64,000 nt of DNA from Fasciolopsis buskii (GCA_008360955.1 LUCM01007428.1:101572-165571), one strand, 5' to 3'; shown: positions 50,001 to 61,861, numbered from the stretch's first letter. Numbers and translations are program-made. The notes: a model not told the origin generated them from the sequence alone.

Positions 50001-53000
50001 TTAAAACGCAAAACAACTTTGCTTTGTAGGCTGTGATCTTTTGTTGGTGGAAAGCCGTTTCATTAGGTATGAATGAATGAGTGTCGACCCCGGCGGATAC
50101 ACTCACTGAGCATTAGCTTCGAATTTTTGCGTCATCTGTTGTCTTTTGCAAACCATGTCTTTTTTCAGCCTGTTGGAAGAACGTTGCCTTCGCACGTTCT
50201 ACACGGTGATGCAGGGATGTGTCGGCGTATCCGTAGCTAGCGGTCGGGTATTTGCTTATCAAATATCACAAAGTGGCTATGGCCTCGTTTTTACTGCAAA
50301 TCGCGGCTTGCCCTGCTCCGGCGTCGTATGAAATTCAGGTTCACTTTATTATGACCCATGACAAAGGTAAACTGTGGTTTTAATTGATCTGGTAAACTTG
50401 TCAAAAGTACAGAAAAGTTAAATGAATGATGGCCGAAGACAATTTAGAAAAACATGAAAACAAACCTTTCTGTCCAAGATCGTCATCGTTGGATTGTTAG
50501 CACTAGGGAGTAATGAAAACAAGTTATTACGTCAGTATCTATCACAAACGTTTATCTCAAGAATAAACGAACCCTAAGCAAAAACGGTTTCATGTCATGT
50601 ATGAGGTCATTTATTGCAAACCAATTAAGTTCCAGTGTTGAAAAATGTGGACAATGTAGATGTCTGACATATGGCCTACCTTTCACGAAATCATAATCAA
50701 GTTATTTCGCCACCTTTAACTAGAGGAAGGTTGCAAGTCAATTAGGTCTGGCAAATGGCCGTAATATTTCATTGTTGTGCATCTGTGAAGCTGGTAAAGG
50801 AGGAGGAGCAGGGAAGGTGACACTCAAGCAACCTGATGATTTAAAACTATAAAAACCATTTTGAGTACTGTGGACAACTTCTTGGTGATTAATTTCAGAA
50901 AGAGAGAGATTTGCTGAACAGCACATTACTAAGTCGGACGAAGTTTCCCATAAAATGCGCCAGAAACCACATAGCGAGTGAAGTAAACTAGGGAAACGCC
51001 TTAGCTTTCCATCTACTCGAACCTGACGTCAGATATCTATTCAAGCGTGTAACGTCTTGTACTTACCAATTACAGCTTATTACATCAGGCATCGGTTTGA
51101 TGTCGTGTGTCATAGACCATATACTACTCGATATGATCACTTTCTTACTCATATACTTGGCAAACTGCCAGTTCAGAAGACCTTTAATTGTGCACCGGTA
51201 AAATGATAGGATATTCTTTATGGAGGGGTTCTTTCGAATGTCAATGACGACGACTCTTCTATTATTATTCGCAGGCCAATAAATGCTAACAGAAAGGAAG
51301 ACGAGACAACGACCATGAGGTGGTTTGTTTTTGCTTTAGAACTTTGGTAGGTCTGCTTCTGAAGTTGGAATGTTTCTGGTACGGCCGTGCTTCTACCACT
51401 GTGATCGGATTTAAATTGCAAAGGAATTTTTGATACCAATACGGTTATATAGATGACAAAACAAACACACCGTATTCAAGATATGTTGTCTTTTGTAGAG
51501 TGAAGGTCTTTCAACACAAAATGGATAATTCATGCTACTGAATATGAATGTGTTCGAAATTTGACGAAACACCATTCTGTCATGCTGACCTAAAAAGTAG
51601 GAAAATTTTCCAGTCCTGCTTTTTTCTGGGGAAAATTTAAACTTTTACCCGGCTTGCTTTTCACGTTCGGTAATCAAGGTGAACTTCAATCGTGATCACA
51701 CACATGACTGTCAAAACCGTTCCACTTTTGTGCTTTTATGGTTCATTTGAACAACTGTGATTTCAAATTCATTAAGTTTAGAAATATGTTTGGGTGCACC
51801 AAGTACCGTTGAGCACATTTAAATGTACTAAAAACTTCGTGTGACTTACAGGGGTAAGCTCGAGCATGGCCGAGATGAACAAGATTTTGTAGTAGGAACG
51901 ACTCGAATACCACTTCTCGTTCTCATCCGGCCTAGGATTTGTGCACTCAGTAAAAGTACATTGAAATCGTGGTGACCTTTTGCTGCGGTACACGAAAATG
52001 TCTCAATGGATCCGGACATGAAAGCAGACTTGGCCGTAACAATTCCCAAGCCCAAAATGAAATCTTTCTTTCATACCCTGTTTCCTCTTTATTAATGGCG
52101 CAACAATGTGAGTCATTTCCCGGAGGAGGGCTGCGATTGATAAGCAAATAATTAGGTGAGGAAATGGCCAGTGTCGCGGGGTAGGGGAGAGGAATCCAAG
52201 CACAGCGTCAAAATTGAAATCTCTGCCTTGCTGACCGCTTGATCAGCACCAGTGACGGACCGGGAAATGCTGGGAATCAGGCTAGGGGAATAGAACAGCT
52301 CGTCCGGCGACAAGTTCACAGTAATATACACCAAATAAATCGTATCTTGGCCTCATTGAAAATTATAATATTCTGCTGCCAGTCCCACCCCACTATATTC
52401 CGATTTCACAATGCAGACGGATCTAAACGATTTTATTTGTTGCATCTAGCAAGCAAGCAATTCACGGTACACCTTCTTCGGGTTGCTACAATTGCATTAG
52501 ATGACCCCTTGTGGATGGAGCTTTCGGCATCCGTGGCTAACGAGCTATTACAAACTTCTTGTTGCTGTTTGATTCCAGGTGAACATTGGTGCCATAATCC
52601 AAGCTGGTTTCCGACAAGTGTTGCATGACTGGAACACCGCAGTTCGCCAAAGTCCCAGTTTATCCGCGTGACTACGGATTATGATGGACTGCAGTCGGCT
52701 GAGATTTTCCTGTGACTTATTTACGATTTCTCTAGGCATGACTACTGTTTAGATACCAGGAATTTTTTATATTGCTGGCCGAATGAGTGGTCAACAGAAT
52801 TTTTATTCCCAGACCCAAAATACCTCCCAGTAAATATCGAACACTTCGGCAAATGCCGCAGTCTTAATTCCCCGTAGTGCCGTTTGTGAAAATCTGTGGA
52901 AATGTGTCCTCTGCCATTTCATGACTGACCAGTTTCATCTGGCAACAGAAATGTCGCCGGTACGATTATTTTTGGTTCACATTTGCGTTGCAGTAGATTA

Positions 53001-54692
53001 CTAGCAAGTTCACTGAACCTAAATCTTTAATAGCCTTTGATGGATATGATCTAGAATTCTGCTTTCGATGTGGTCATTCGTTTAATTATCGCTAATTATC
53101 GAGTTAGAAAACCCACGAAATTCGGAAGTTGGCATTGTATAGAGCTACCAGTGCAGTAAATTATCATCTCGATTATGACATACTGTAACGTCTATCTGAT
53201 TGGCTGTGTAGGCAATTTCGGAGTTCTTCCAAGGCGCAATGTAAGCGAACACGGAGAATGCACACGTGAATTCTGATAAGAGCAATATTTGGAGGCGGAG
53301 AAGGGATAACAGTTGTGAATACTTTTGAAAAAACGCACATTCAACGTCTCTATTGCCATTCAACTCCGTCTGTTCTATCGTCCATTCATCTGTATGACAT
53401 CTGAAGACCGATGAAGCAAACGGCTATTGACCATGCGACTATAAAATTATCACCCTGAATGTTTCAGTACCGTTACGGCAACTAGCATAGTTTTCGCACA
53501 GGAAATGTAACAGTCCGAAAGAATGGGTAACGAGGAATATAGTTCCGGACATGACTAATTACCGTTCGAGTTCTGTTATCGGCTGACATTATCGGAGATG
53601 ACATTTTGCATACGAATTACGCAAACTAGCTGGAACTTGAAAATAGCTTTTTTCTTCCTTCAATTTGATTAGAGTTTTTGCTAACAAGAAATTACAGCAT
53701 GTGTTCACGTAGGTGCAAAGATAAAAGAAGAAATTTCGGTCCTTGATTTTCTTATGTTTGTTCCGCTATTATCGCAAAAACAAACACATCAGAACACGGG
53801 ATAAAAACTCCGCTTACGAATTATCTATCCAGCAATCCATGCCATGTGCCGGAAGTAAAGCAGCTACTTTCCAGTTGTCGGCCAAACGTTCTACCAGTAA
53901 GCAGACAGGACTCTGACTTTTGGACGGTACTTACATAAGTGAACACTTACCATTGCGCAAACCACGTAGCCACTGTGGCGCTCTTAGTTGCTGGATTGGT
54001 CTTTTTATTCACTTTCCACCAAATGTGAATACCACGGGTGGACAATGATCCAGAGGAACTAGTGCAAAAGAAAATAATGAAAAACTTGGCGGTGATCTTT
54101 CAACCACAAAGAAATGCTTATCAACTCATTAACCACTAGTATACAATTTTCTCACAACCGAACCATTACTATCGGTCATTAGGAGAGTTTAAAGGTCTCG
54201 AAGCACTTCGGGAATCAAACCTGAATTGCTGTTCACTAGCTATCAGGGGAGATCAACAATATAGTGTCTATCTTTACCTACTATCCCCTTATGCCATAGG
54301 ATTTTGAATTTCTTTCATACTGTATAGATTTTATATAGCTTTAAACATACATAGACGTCGCATTTTAGTCGAAACCTTAGGGGAAAAATGAGGAAACCGT
54401 TCCTTTCATCACCAGGTAAAGTGCAGAAAAAGAAACTCCTCGAGGGATGACTTGAACACTTAAGATAAGTTACTCAGGAAGTCTGCTGAAACACGGTCAC
54501 GGTTTGTCAAAATGCATGCATGGAGTTCCTATGAATACTGATTCTAGAAGATGTAGAACGAAATCGGATTGTGTTGAAATATAATACCAGGACTTCGAAA
54601 GATCGTTATGCAGAGGATGTGTGGGATTCGAAAGTGTTTTAAGCTAACGTTTTGCATGCTGATAAGTGCTTGCCATCGCTCAACTCACCATT
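41071..54692. other. Non-coding stretch (13.6 kb)
   Basis: Chance-length frames only: 112 codons at 42485-42823 (minus), 120 at 46356-46718 (minus), 129 at 52239-52628 (plus), none with recognised motifs. A palindromic B-box-like word, GGATTCGAATCC, lies near 44920. The trinucleotide tract at 48185 is listed separately. Confidence 0.5.
48185..48285. repeat. Degenerate trinucleotide tract (AGT/ATT/GGT)
   Basis: About 100 bases of interspersed AGT, ATT, AAT and GGT units. The 96-codon plus-strand open frame here is Ser/Asn/Ile-rich only because of this repeat. Confidence 0.6.
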
Positions 54693-54865
54693 AAAAAACC
54701 ATGGAAGCACTGTGTAGCTATTTCATGCTTGTTGCGAATCATCAGCAGTGCATATCCACTGCGCCCGAACTGAGACGCGAATCAGGGACGAACTGTTTTG
54801 AGTCGAACGCCTTAGCCATTAGGCTACCGGGCAGGCTCTGAATGGTTTGTTGGACTTCACCACAT
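54693..54865 (-). mobile_element. tRNA-derived SINE, family B, copy 1
   Basis: A 173-bp segment aligns along its whole length with 60290-60463 (roughly three quarters of bases by eye). On the minus strand it begins with a tRNA-like head: TAGCCTAATGGCTAAGG (plus 54810-54826) is a good A box with a D-arm, followed by GGCGTTCGACTCAA, whose loop resembles tRNA-Leu or Arg types. The B box is worn (CCTGATTCG). The 3' body ends near an A-rich run on the plus strand at 54692. It interrupts an otherwise open minus-strand frame that I do not regard as a gene. Confidence 0.75.
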
Positions 54866-57800
54866 AGTAGCAATAATCGCGAGTGGATGGAAAGACAAAA
54901 GGGGGCCATAATGGAACCACAAATCCCAAAAGGAAACGACGAAATGCTAACGAGGGAATTGTGGCGGAGCCAGCCAAAAGGTGCGTGCACCACTAATTTC
55001 TCTCCGGAACTTCGTGCGATGGTTTGCACTGTGTCGACAGAATAAATGACTTTCGTGTGTGACATACAGGTGAACAAGTAGTTCAAGTTGCAAACTTTTT
55101 GTAGCCACTGACAATGACTGAGTAAATGCTGTCTAACATTTCTTACTCGCATTTTTATGATGCCAAACCTGTGGTCGGAATAGAAAATGCGAGGGCCAGG
55201 GATTCGAAAACTACATACAGGATTCATCACGGGTGTTGATGAGGAAGCAATAACTTTTGTAGCGGCATCTCATCGTGGACAGTAAGATGCAATGCTCGTA
55301 AAATTAACCTAAGTATCATCGGCAGAACAAAGCCTTATATAAGTGGCAATAATAATGACAGTAGTATCTTTAGTAATAATGACAGTAGTAGTTGTGGTAG
55401 CATTACTAGCAGCAATATTAATAATAATTGCAGTGTTAATATTAATAATAACACCAGTAGAAGTAATAATGATGGTAGTAGTAATGGCATCAACAGTAGA
55501 AATGCAGGAAAAGTAGCAATATTAGTAGTGGCAGCAACATTACGATCTTTGCTAATTAAATCTTCAGCTGTATGAACCGATGGGTTTCAAAATGTTACCT
55601 CGATGAAAGTTTATCACCAAAATTATTAATCAAATTTGTTTGATGTAATTGGTTAACGCAAATATCAACTAATTGCACATGATCCCAGTGATTGCAAAGA
55701 AATTTGCTTGTCTCGATCAATTTGGATCTATGTGAATAAGGTGAGACGCAATTGATCGAAATGAGATGAAAGTTTGTTCACAAATAAGTGGAATTCAAAC
55801 TTTTCACATGAACAACTGCAGTCTTTCTGTGATACCAAAGCCGTGTAAAATCCAAGTTCTCTTGTGCTGTATGATCGACCACAAGGCGAATGGACTGGTT
55901 TCACGTTTCGACGTTGTATTTGTTTACATTAACTTACGGCTGTTGCTGTTGTAGGTGCCTGCATCGCTAAGCCTTCCCAAGCAGAATTTAACTTGGCCAG
56001 TCTATTCTGACGGGCATCGGTTGGCAAATGCATGAAATGCAACAAAACAAAGGAGTAAATTGTTCTGTGTGATTACCTCTCAAAAATTCACCCAGTATGT
56101 GGTTAATCCGTGCATGTTTTGTAACTTCTTATTTGGTATTTGTATTTGTTTTTCCTGAATCGGGTCCTTATGGTTAGCCCAGTATGAAGATTGTGATTTT
56201 CTCCGATTATCTTTACTATTGAACCTCGCTCACATAAGACTCTGCCAACTGCCGGGTTCAAGTCGTCCGGTGGAACAAGAAAACAGATAAAATATTGTGT
56301 GGTAACAATAAAACAACGTAGTCCTCACCATTATTTAGGAAAACCAGGAAGGGCGAGAGAGATTGGGTCAACACAATCAGTATGACTTTGTTCCGGCTCA
56401 TACAGAGATGACTGGTTACTTCTAACTTCGTTGTCAAATTTCCGTCCCTAGAAATATCCGAATTTTTAAAATTTCCCCAACAAGTCAAGCAATTTATCAA
56501 CTAGTTCGTCATTCACTCCTGGACAAATGAGCAAATCCAACAGTCAGCCGAATAGATCTATTTCCGGAAAGTAGAATGGGAGAAATATGATATTGCGGTT
56601 ATAAGAGGACAAGAATCGTAAGTCTATGCAGGAATGGAGAGGTGCAATTACTCGGATAATTATTTGATGAACCGGTCTGAAGCAATTGTTGTAACCAGTC
56701 CGACGTCACTTGAAAGCGCGGCACAAGAAGAGAACAGCCACTAATATGCTGCACCGATCAGGACTGGTAGCTTCATTAATCAAATACTTCTAATTTCATG
56801 TGCCTTCCTCATCACGATTTCGATGGACAAGCTCCGGAGATTCACATGAAAACTGATCTGTATGTTACAGTTTATACTTGACTGTCGTACTTCCTGACAA
56901 ATTTCACATGAGATGAACTAATGTCACACACATTCACTGGCGAATATTTACTTCCGAAAACACAATCGAGGTTAAACGACATGAGTTGCAAATGATGCGT
57001 TTGGAATCAGTTCAATTTCTCCCTATCTACGGCTGTATTTTATAGGTCATGGCTTTTCCGCATTAGCTTCTGATCATCCCCACTTGTCTCATCACCAAAA
57101 ATTGTTGTTCAGTAATATGGGAACGGTCAAATCTACTGTCACAGATCACCATGGTTGTAGTTGTGGTTACCGATTCGATTAGAACCACTTATTCAAAAAA
57201 TCTCAAGAAGATAACTTCATAGTTAGTAGTCAGAAGAAATAAAGCAAGTCCTACCGAAATGCTGGTTGACACTCACGAGACAGTCTATCAAAGTAATATA
57301 ATTTAGATGCGAAACAGTGGATCAAAACGATACCTGAAGGGACACCTAAGAACAGACTGCTTGATCGTTATTGCATGATCAAGACAGAGCGTGAACCAGT
57401 GCATGGAATGAAGGCTGATTTGACTAAACGGCAGGCGGAAATGAAAAATGATTTCACTTTGATACTGAGCCTCAGTGTATGGGATAGTCTAACATTTTTC
57501 TTTTACTCGTTGCACCAACACCAGTCACTGACAGGTGGTGTGAATAGAAATAGCATCATTTGCGTAAAAATGCCCACAGAATTCCATGCCAATTACGTTA
57601 CAGCAGCGTGTATTCAATCATACACTGCGAAATTGAATGGTTATCGAGTGCAAGCTGTACGATCTGGTCAGTTCTGTGTGGTTTCCGGAACTACTGGCTA
57701 CTTTCAAACCTTACTTGTGGACTTATATTTTCCAGTGGAGATATAAATGGCAAATTGAATGTAAAACGAGGCACAAGAATTTCAGTCCTTGTCTAATGCA

Positions 57801-58732
57801 AATCATTTTTCAATCCATTTGTGCTGTTTGCATTTCATGGCTCCAACTAGGTCACCAACCTAAAACAGGGAAATCAAGTCCGGTAACTTCCTTGTCACAT
57901 TCGGACTCCCAGGGAAAAACACACTGATGATAAGAGTTGATTGGTGAGCACCGAATGAGTTCAGTGTTTGTGTCCAGCATGGCTATGCCTTGGTCTATTA
58001 ACACCAATCAACCTTCAGGTAGGTACCATATTTTCGTACTATGAATTTTCTGAATCAGAACTGACTTTACTTCGAGTTGTATCACAAAAAGCCATAAGAC
58101 TGGTGATATTCTACTTGACATTTCTAAAACTTGAAACTACATCAGAGTGTAAAACATTTTCATTAATCCAGCCTTTCGTTTACGTCGGGTGGACATTTTC
58201 CGAGATAAATTTCCGACTGATTGTGGATATGCATCAAAAAACTTTAGCCATGGTAACCGGGACGTCTGATGGTCACAAACATTCCCCACCCATTCTATTT
58301 TTAGTTATTCGAACTTGAGTGGTTCGTTGAGGAAAACGAATTTTAGAGTGAACTGCAGGATTTATTTGGTCAGGTGGATAGAGTATGTCTTGCTCCGTGC
58401 AGATCGGATAATCAATACGAATACTTCCAAAAGTACAACACAATATCCGAAGTACTTTTGACATACCGTAACAGCAAATGAGCACCATGCGGTACTTAAA
58501 CTGCTCCACATCTCTTACCTATCCTAATTTTCATGGATAGAAAAGGGTTGCTGGTTGAAAATCGAATATAATAAAACTTTTTTTGCTCAAGGACTGCAAC
58601 AACACTCGGGAATTATTTGTTTGGTGCAAGTTTTGTCGCCCTGTGGTATTTGTTCACTTTTGACTTTATATGTATGCGATTTAGTCAGTTTCGATAAACA
58701 TAGAAATGATTTAACCGTCAGAAGTTTCTAAC
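54866..58732. other. Non-coding stretch
   Basis: The long trinucleotide tract (55345-55545) and a 123-codon plus-strand frame (57375-57746) without motifs. A lone B-box-like GGGTTCAAGTC lies near 56253. Confidence 0.5.
55345..55545. repeat. Long degenerate trinucleotide tract (AAT/AGT)
   Basis: About 200 bases dominated by AAT, AGT, AGC and ACC units, with two nearly identical words AGTAATAATGACAGTAG close together. It is the longest such tract in the window. Confidence 0.75.
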
Positions 58733-58792
58733 ATGTGAGGGATTCGAACTCACACATTTGTACCATACGAGCTCTACCGGTTGATTCATACA
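58733..58792 (-). mobile_element. tRNA-derived SINE-like fragment
   Basis: The minus strand reads TCAACCGGTAGAGCTCG, close to a tRNA D-arm with A box, then 14 bases later GTGTGAGTTCGAATCCCTCAC, a B box within a possible T-arm whose outer bases pair (GTGAG with CTCAC). No acceptor stem is evident. It is either a SINE head or a decayed tRNA gene. Confidence 0.5.
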
Positions 58793-59616
58793 GAAATCCA
58801 GTTGAGTCAGGCAAATTACCAAGCGTTTATCGTAATAGATGCCGTCTGCTTTCGCACTTTGTAACATTGCTCATTTCACCCATACGAAGTGTTCACATAT
58901 CCTCCGGCGCTGCCCTGCAGAGCGCGGTGTTCACGGGTGGTTTCTAATCTCGCCGAGATAGACAATGTTCACACGTGAATCATTTTCACACCGATTTATG
59001 CATAATTATTATATTTCTGTACAGAAGCACATTAATGGGCGGTGAGTAAAAGGAGGTGATTTAATTGGAAATTATCTTCATTCTTCCATCTCTCATCAGT
59101 CAGTAATGATGACTAAAACAGCATAGAAAACGTGTTCAGTAGCCGTCCATCAGAGAAATGCTATCGTTTTCCCGAAAATAATGTTGCATTCCTTGCAGGT
59201 TGTGAGAATCCCATAAAGCATTACTTTTGACACTTTTCGCTAAGGCTGTCATGGTCATCAGTATCGCGGTAAATTAAACAAAACTAACGACATGAATTAT
59301 CACGACTGATCTCCTGCTACCTTTACGCATGGCAAAATACAAGAATTATCGTTTAGCAGACTTCGAATATCATTTAGTGAGTCATGGCTATCGTTCAGTC
59401 AGTTGAAATAAATTCGGTTCTTTGGTGAAATCACAGCTACCGTGGAAGTTCATAAGAAGCTATCCGGTTGCGTGACTGTCGTACGATTCGCACGTGGTGT
59501 ACTTTTTTCCGTATGCGGTCTAAGGACATGGGTTAAGCCTAGTGTGATGATTGCAATTATGTTTCGAACAAGGTTATTTGACTGTATCAAAAGCTGCTTG
59601 CAAGTGGAGATTCTGG
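58793..59616. other. Non-coding stretch
   Basis: No gene or repeat recognised. Confidence 0.5.
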
Positions 59617-59960
59617 TGAGTACAATTTGTATGGCCGTTCTGCGTGAAAATCATGTGATACAGTCCGGTACAACATCGCTCTAGCCTGCCTAGGCAGCCG
59701 CTCAGTAAGAACCGCAGCAAAACGCGATCATAAAATCCAAACCGTCCTCGAAGGATGGAATGCATTCCACCAGTCTGGGTATCCCGTATTTCGTATATTA
59801 ATACACGAGCTGAAAATACAGCTGAACCTTATTTTCCGGCTACGACAGTCTTCCAGTTGTCTTCGTTTGCGTAGCTTGGGTCGCAGTCAATCCGTTGCCT
59901 GTGGGTAATTCCTGTCCGTTTATCACTGCGACTGACCGAACTCCGTAAACTGATTTCAAG
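59617..59960 (+). repeat. Dispersed repeat D, copy 2
   Basis: Second copy of the repeat at 6853-7190, in the same orientation, with the shared blocks in the same order and similar spacing. It lies about 330 bases left of the SINE at 60290. Its relation to the gypsy element is unclear: the twin at 6.9 kb has no gypsy sequence near it, so it is probably independent. Confidence 0.65.
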
Positions 59961-60289
59961 TCCAAAATAGTGCATGGCCTCAATTCCGTGTCCTTTTAGT
60001 GTCGAGATTCCTAGATCTGGCTGGTCCGACAGGCACGTGAATTAAGTATTAGAGAATTCTCAGCACTATTACGCATCGCTACGCGTCCCGGTAACGGAGT
60101 TTTTGCTCTCTTCATCATGGACTCCTGGACTGATTACACTGGCAGATTTGAAATTTGATGTCGATCACACAAAGGGTTGGGTTATGAAAAGATGACTGTT
60201 CACTTTCTAGCTTTTGTTGGAAAAGCGACATAATTTTTGTGTTTCTTAAGAAATAATTCATCATGTTATATGAACACTCAGTTCCTACT
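59961..60289. other. Non-coding stretch between repeat D and the SINE
   Basis: No LTR ends or primer-binding site recognised. If the gypsy element once extended left, this is where its gag start or 5' LTR would be expected. Confidence 0.4.
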
Positions 60290-60463
60290 GAAAAACCACG
60301 GAAGCACTGTACAGTTGCTTCATCCTAGTTAGAAATCATTAGTAGTGCATATTCACCAGGCCCAAACTGAGACACAAAACCGAGACGAACAATTTTGCCT
60401 CGAACGGCCTAGCCATTACGCTGCCCTGCAAATTAGCAACCGCTTGTTGAATTTCACCGCACA
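60290..60463 (-). mobile_element. tRNA-derived SINE, family B, copy 2
   Basis: Partner of 54693-54865, sharing the blocks ACGGAAGCACTGT, AGTGCATATTCACC, AAACTGAGAC, CGACGAACA-type, TAGCCATTA and TTGAATTTCACC. It has the same strand and extent. The A box on the minus strand is worn (TAATGGCTAGG). It lies about 220 bases left of the first recognisable capsid sequence, so it may be inserted in, or next to, the 5' part of the gypsy element. Confidence 0.75.
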
Positions 60464-60685
60464 TTTTGAACAATAAATTATTTCAAGAAAACAATCTCTT
60501 TCTGGTGATATGTACTCCTTTTTCTATTTTTTGATTTACTGAAGTGCTTGATAAAATATCATTTTCTAACTGTGAAATTCTAAGCATTCGAAAGAGTGAA
60601 ACTTTACTCCCCGATGTGACAACCTAAATAGTTTATTCGGAATTCATTTAGCTGCCCCAAACAAGCATCCAAATGCAATTCACGT

Positions 60686-60810
60686 GATCAACTGGAAGTA
60701 AACTTACGAGAACGATTGAGTGCTGGAATGAATCGTTCTGATTTGCATTAGCTTTTTCTTTATCTTACTTAAGGATCGAACGTTTCAGTCAGTAAGGTTG
60801 GTGTGCGAAC
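60686..60810 (+). pseudogene. Gag capsid C-terminal remnant
   Basis: In the frame starting at 60686 the translation includes LRERLSAGMNRSDLH, which resembles the LRDRLxxGI...L motif in the capsid domain of Ty3/gypsy Gag proteins. A stop follows at once (tag after the His codon) and another about eight codons later, with a weaker Gag-like continuation in the same frame. Capsid assembles the virus-like particle in active elements; this copy cannot. It lies about 150 bases upstream of the zinc-knuckle segment, the expected spacing for Gag. I could not trace Gag further left. The match is short, so confidence is moderate, but its position directly before the knuckles supports it. Confidence 0.5.
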
Positions 60811-60875
60811 ATTACTAAGACTTTCGACCCCCAGGTGCTGCTTAAAGTCAGAAACTGCCCTGGAATTCCTGTTAG

Positions 60876-61130
60876 AAGAAATCATTCATTTATGAAGAAT
60901 GTGGAGAACAAACACTCAAGCAGGATTTTCATCAATGTGAAAGATGGTATTCATGCATGTTCTACGGTCAAAGACATTGCAGACTAACGTGCGGATCCCG
61001 TAACATCCAAAGTCGTAAATGTGGTAAGGTTTGTCGCATTCAGTCTCTTTGTATGGACAAGCAAGCTTGCTTATTCAGTCGTCCGTCCGACGAGTTGCAG
61101 CTCTCATCCGATTTCCAGCACCTGAACTGA
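60876..61130 (+). pseudogene. Gag nucleocapsid remnant with two damaged CCHC zinc knuckles
   Basis: One open frame (stop at 61128-61130, upstream stop at 60873) encodes about 84 residues. The first knuckle reads CMFYGQRHCRLTC (from 60954): the spacing of Cys, His and last Cys fits C-x2-C-x3-H-x4-C, but the second Cys is Tyr. The second reads RKCGKVCRIQSLC, matching the family pattern CGKxGHIQSxC, except that its first Cys appears to be Ser and its His is Arg. These knuckles bind element RNA during packaging in active elements. After them the frame runs through an acidic, serine-rich stretch before the stop, as expected between Gag and protease. At least three metal ligands are lost, so it is non-functional. 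Recognition rests on motif pattern and position just upstream of the protease. Confidence 0.8.
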
Positions 61131-61196
61131 GCAACCACCGGTTCTTACTCCCCACGATCATAACACCCGTTCATTTCTTGTGAGTAACAATGCAAA

Positions 61197-61443
61197 ACAT
61201 TATTTTTTATGGACAAAGGAAGTATGGATTCGTTCGTCTCCAATACAGGTTTTAGATGTTTGATTCCCCCGGGTCAATCTCCATCTCCCTCCAATCTTGG
61301 TCAGAATTATCACCGGTCATAAACTGCCCGCGTTAGGGTTTTGCGAATTAAGTCTCGTAAACCATCATCCGAGAACTTTCACCTGGACATTTCTTGCAGA
61401 TAAATTCAATTTTTCTATTACTGGTCTAAATGCTGTGGACTGA
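61197..61443 (+). pseudogene. Retroelement aspartic protease remnant, active-site Thr replaced by Lys
   Basis: Two overlapping frames together cover a retropepsin-like domain. The first (from 61197) contains FFMDKGSMDSFVS, corresponding to the family's (V)DTGSxxSF active-site motif. The catalytic Asp is kept (codon 61212-61214), but the next residue is Lys (61215-61217) where active enzymes have Thr or Ser. A frameshift near 61300-61310 moves into a second frame that reads ITGHKLPALGFCELSL, then a hydrophobic flap-like stretch ending NFSITGLNAVD, closed by a stop at 61441. In active elements this domain cleaves the Gag-Pol polyprotein. Position between the zinc knuckles and reverse transcriptase is canonical. 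Both the frameshift and the DKG substitution make activity implausible. Confidence 0.8.
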
Positions 61444-61507
61444 GTGGATTTCTCATGCTCATTTTGTCCTATTTTCACTAGTCGCAACTTCCCTATTTAG
61501 TTGTTGA

Positions 61508-61858
61508 ATGCTCAGTAATCTCCATAGTCACGTCAAAATGACTCCACTGGGTCTGAAAGTATCTGGTTCTCCAGACTTAATGAAACGTCGCGTAACTTTC
61601 TCAGGTCTTCGACAACCAGTACAGAAAGTATTGAATGCTTTGGTTTTCAAGGTGTACCTATCCACCTTTATCACACCTATCGTGACTCTACTGAAAAAGC
61701 ACGGGAAAATTCCTAGGATCTGTGAAGACCACCCTATTACTTTGAATCAAGTTCCGAGAAAGTCAACGTGCGTCAGTCTAGAGCCAGAGGGCATTCTTAA
61801 TCAAATTTCCGGTTCCGAATTTCTCTCAAAAACATACTTTGAACGACGCTTGTTATAA
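61508..61858 (+). pseudogene. Reverse transcriptase remnant, fingers segment
   Basis: An open frame of 116 codons holds the N-terminal reverse transcriptase motifs of Ty3/gypsy elements: STFITPIVTLLKKHGKIPR, then ICEDHPITLNQV (usual pattern ICxDYRxTLN), then a segment resembling EPExILNxxxGSxxFSK. After LSKTYF the frame derails: the SKxDLxDAY motif, which carries the first catalytic aspartate of the palm, is disrupted. A +1 reading from about 61832 gives TLNDACYKFHL, the downstream half of that motif. So a frameshift falls on the active-site strand itself. The initiation codon of the open frame is irrelevant, since this is an internal pol segment. Downstream palm motifs continue in yet another frame from 61862. 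Confidence 0.85.
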
Positions 61859-61861
61859 GTT

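Noticed and set aside
52239..52628. 129-codon plus-strand open frame
   Set aside because: No recognised domain; length within chance.
54742..55230. 162-codon minus-strand open frame
   Set aside because: Its 3' third is the SINE at 54693-54865, and the rest has no motif, so it is not a gene.
56245..56275. GGGTTCAAGTC, B-box-like
   Set aside because: No A box and no tRNA-like pairing.
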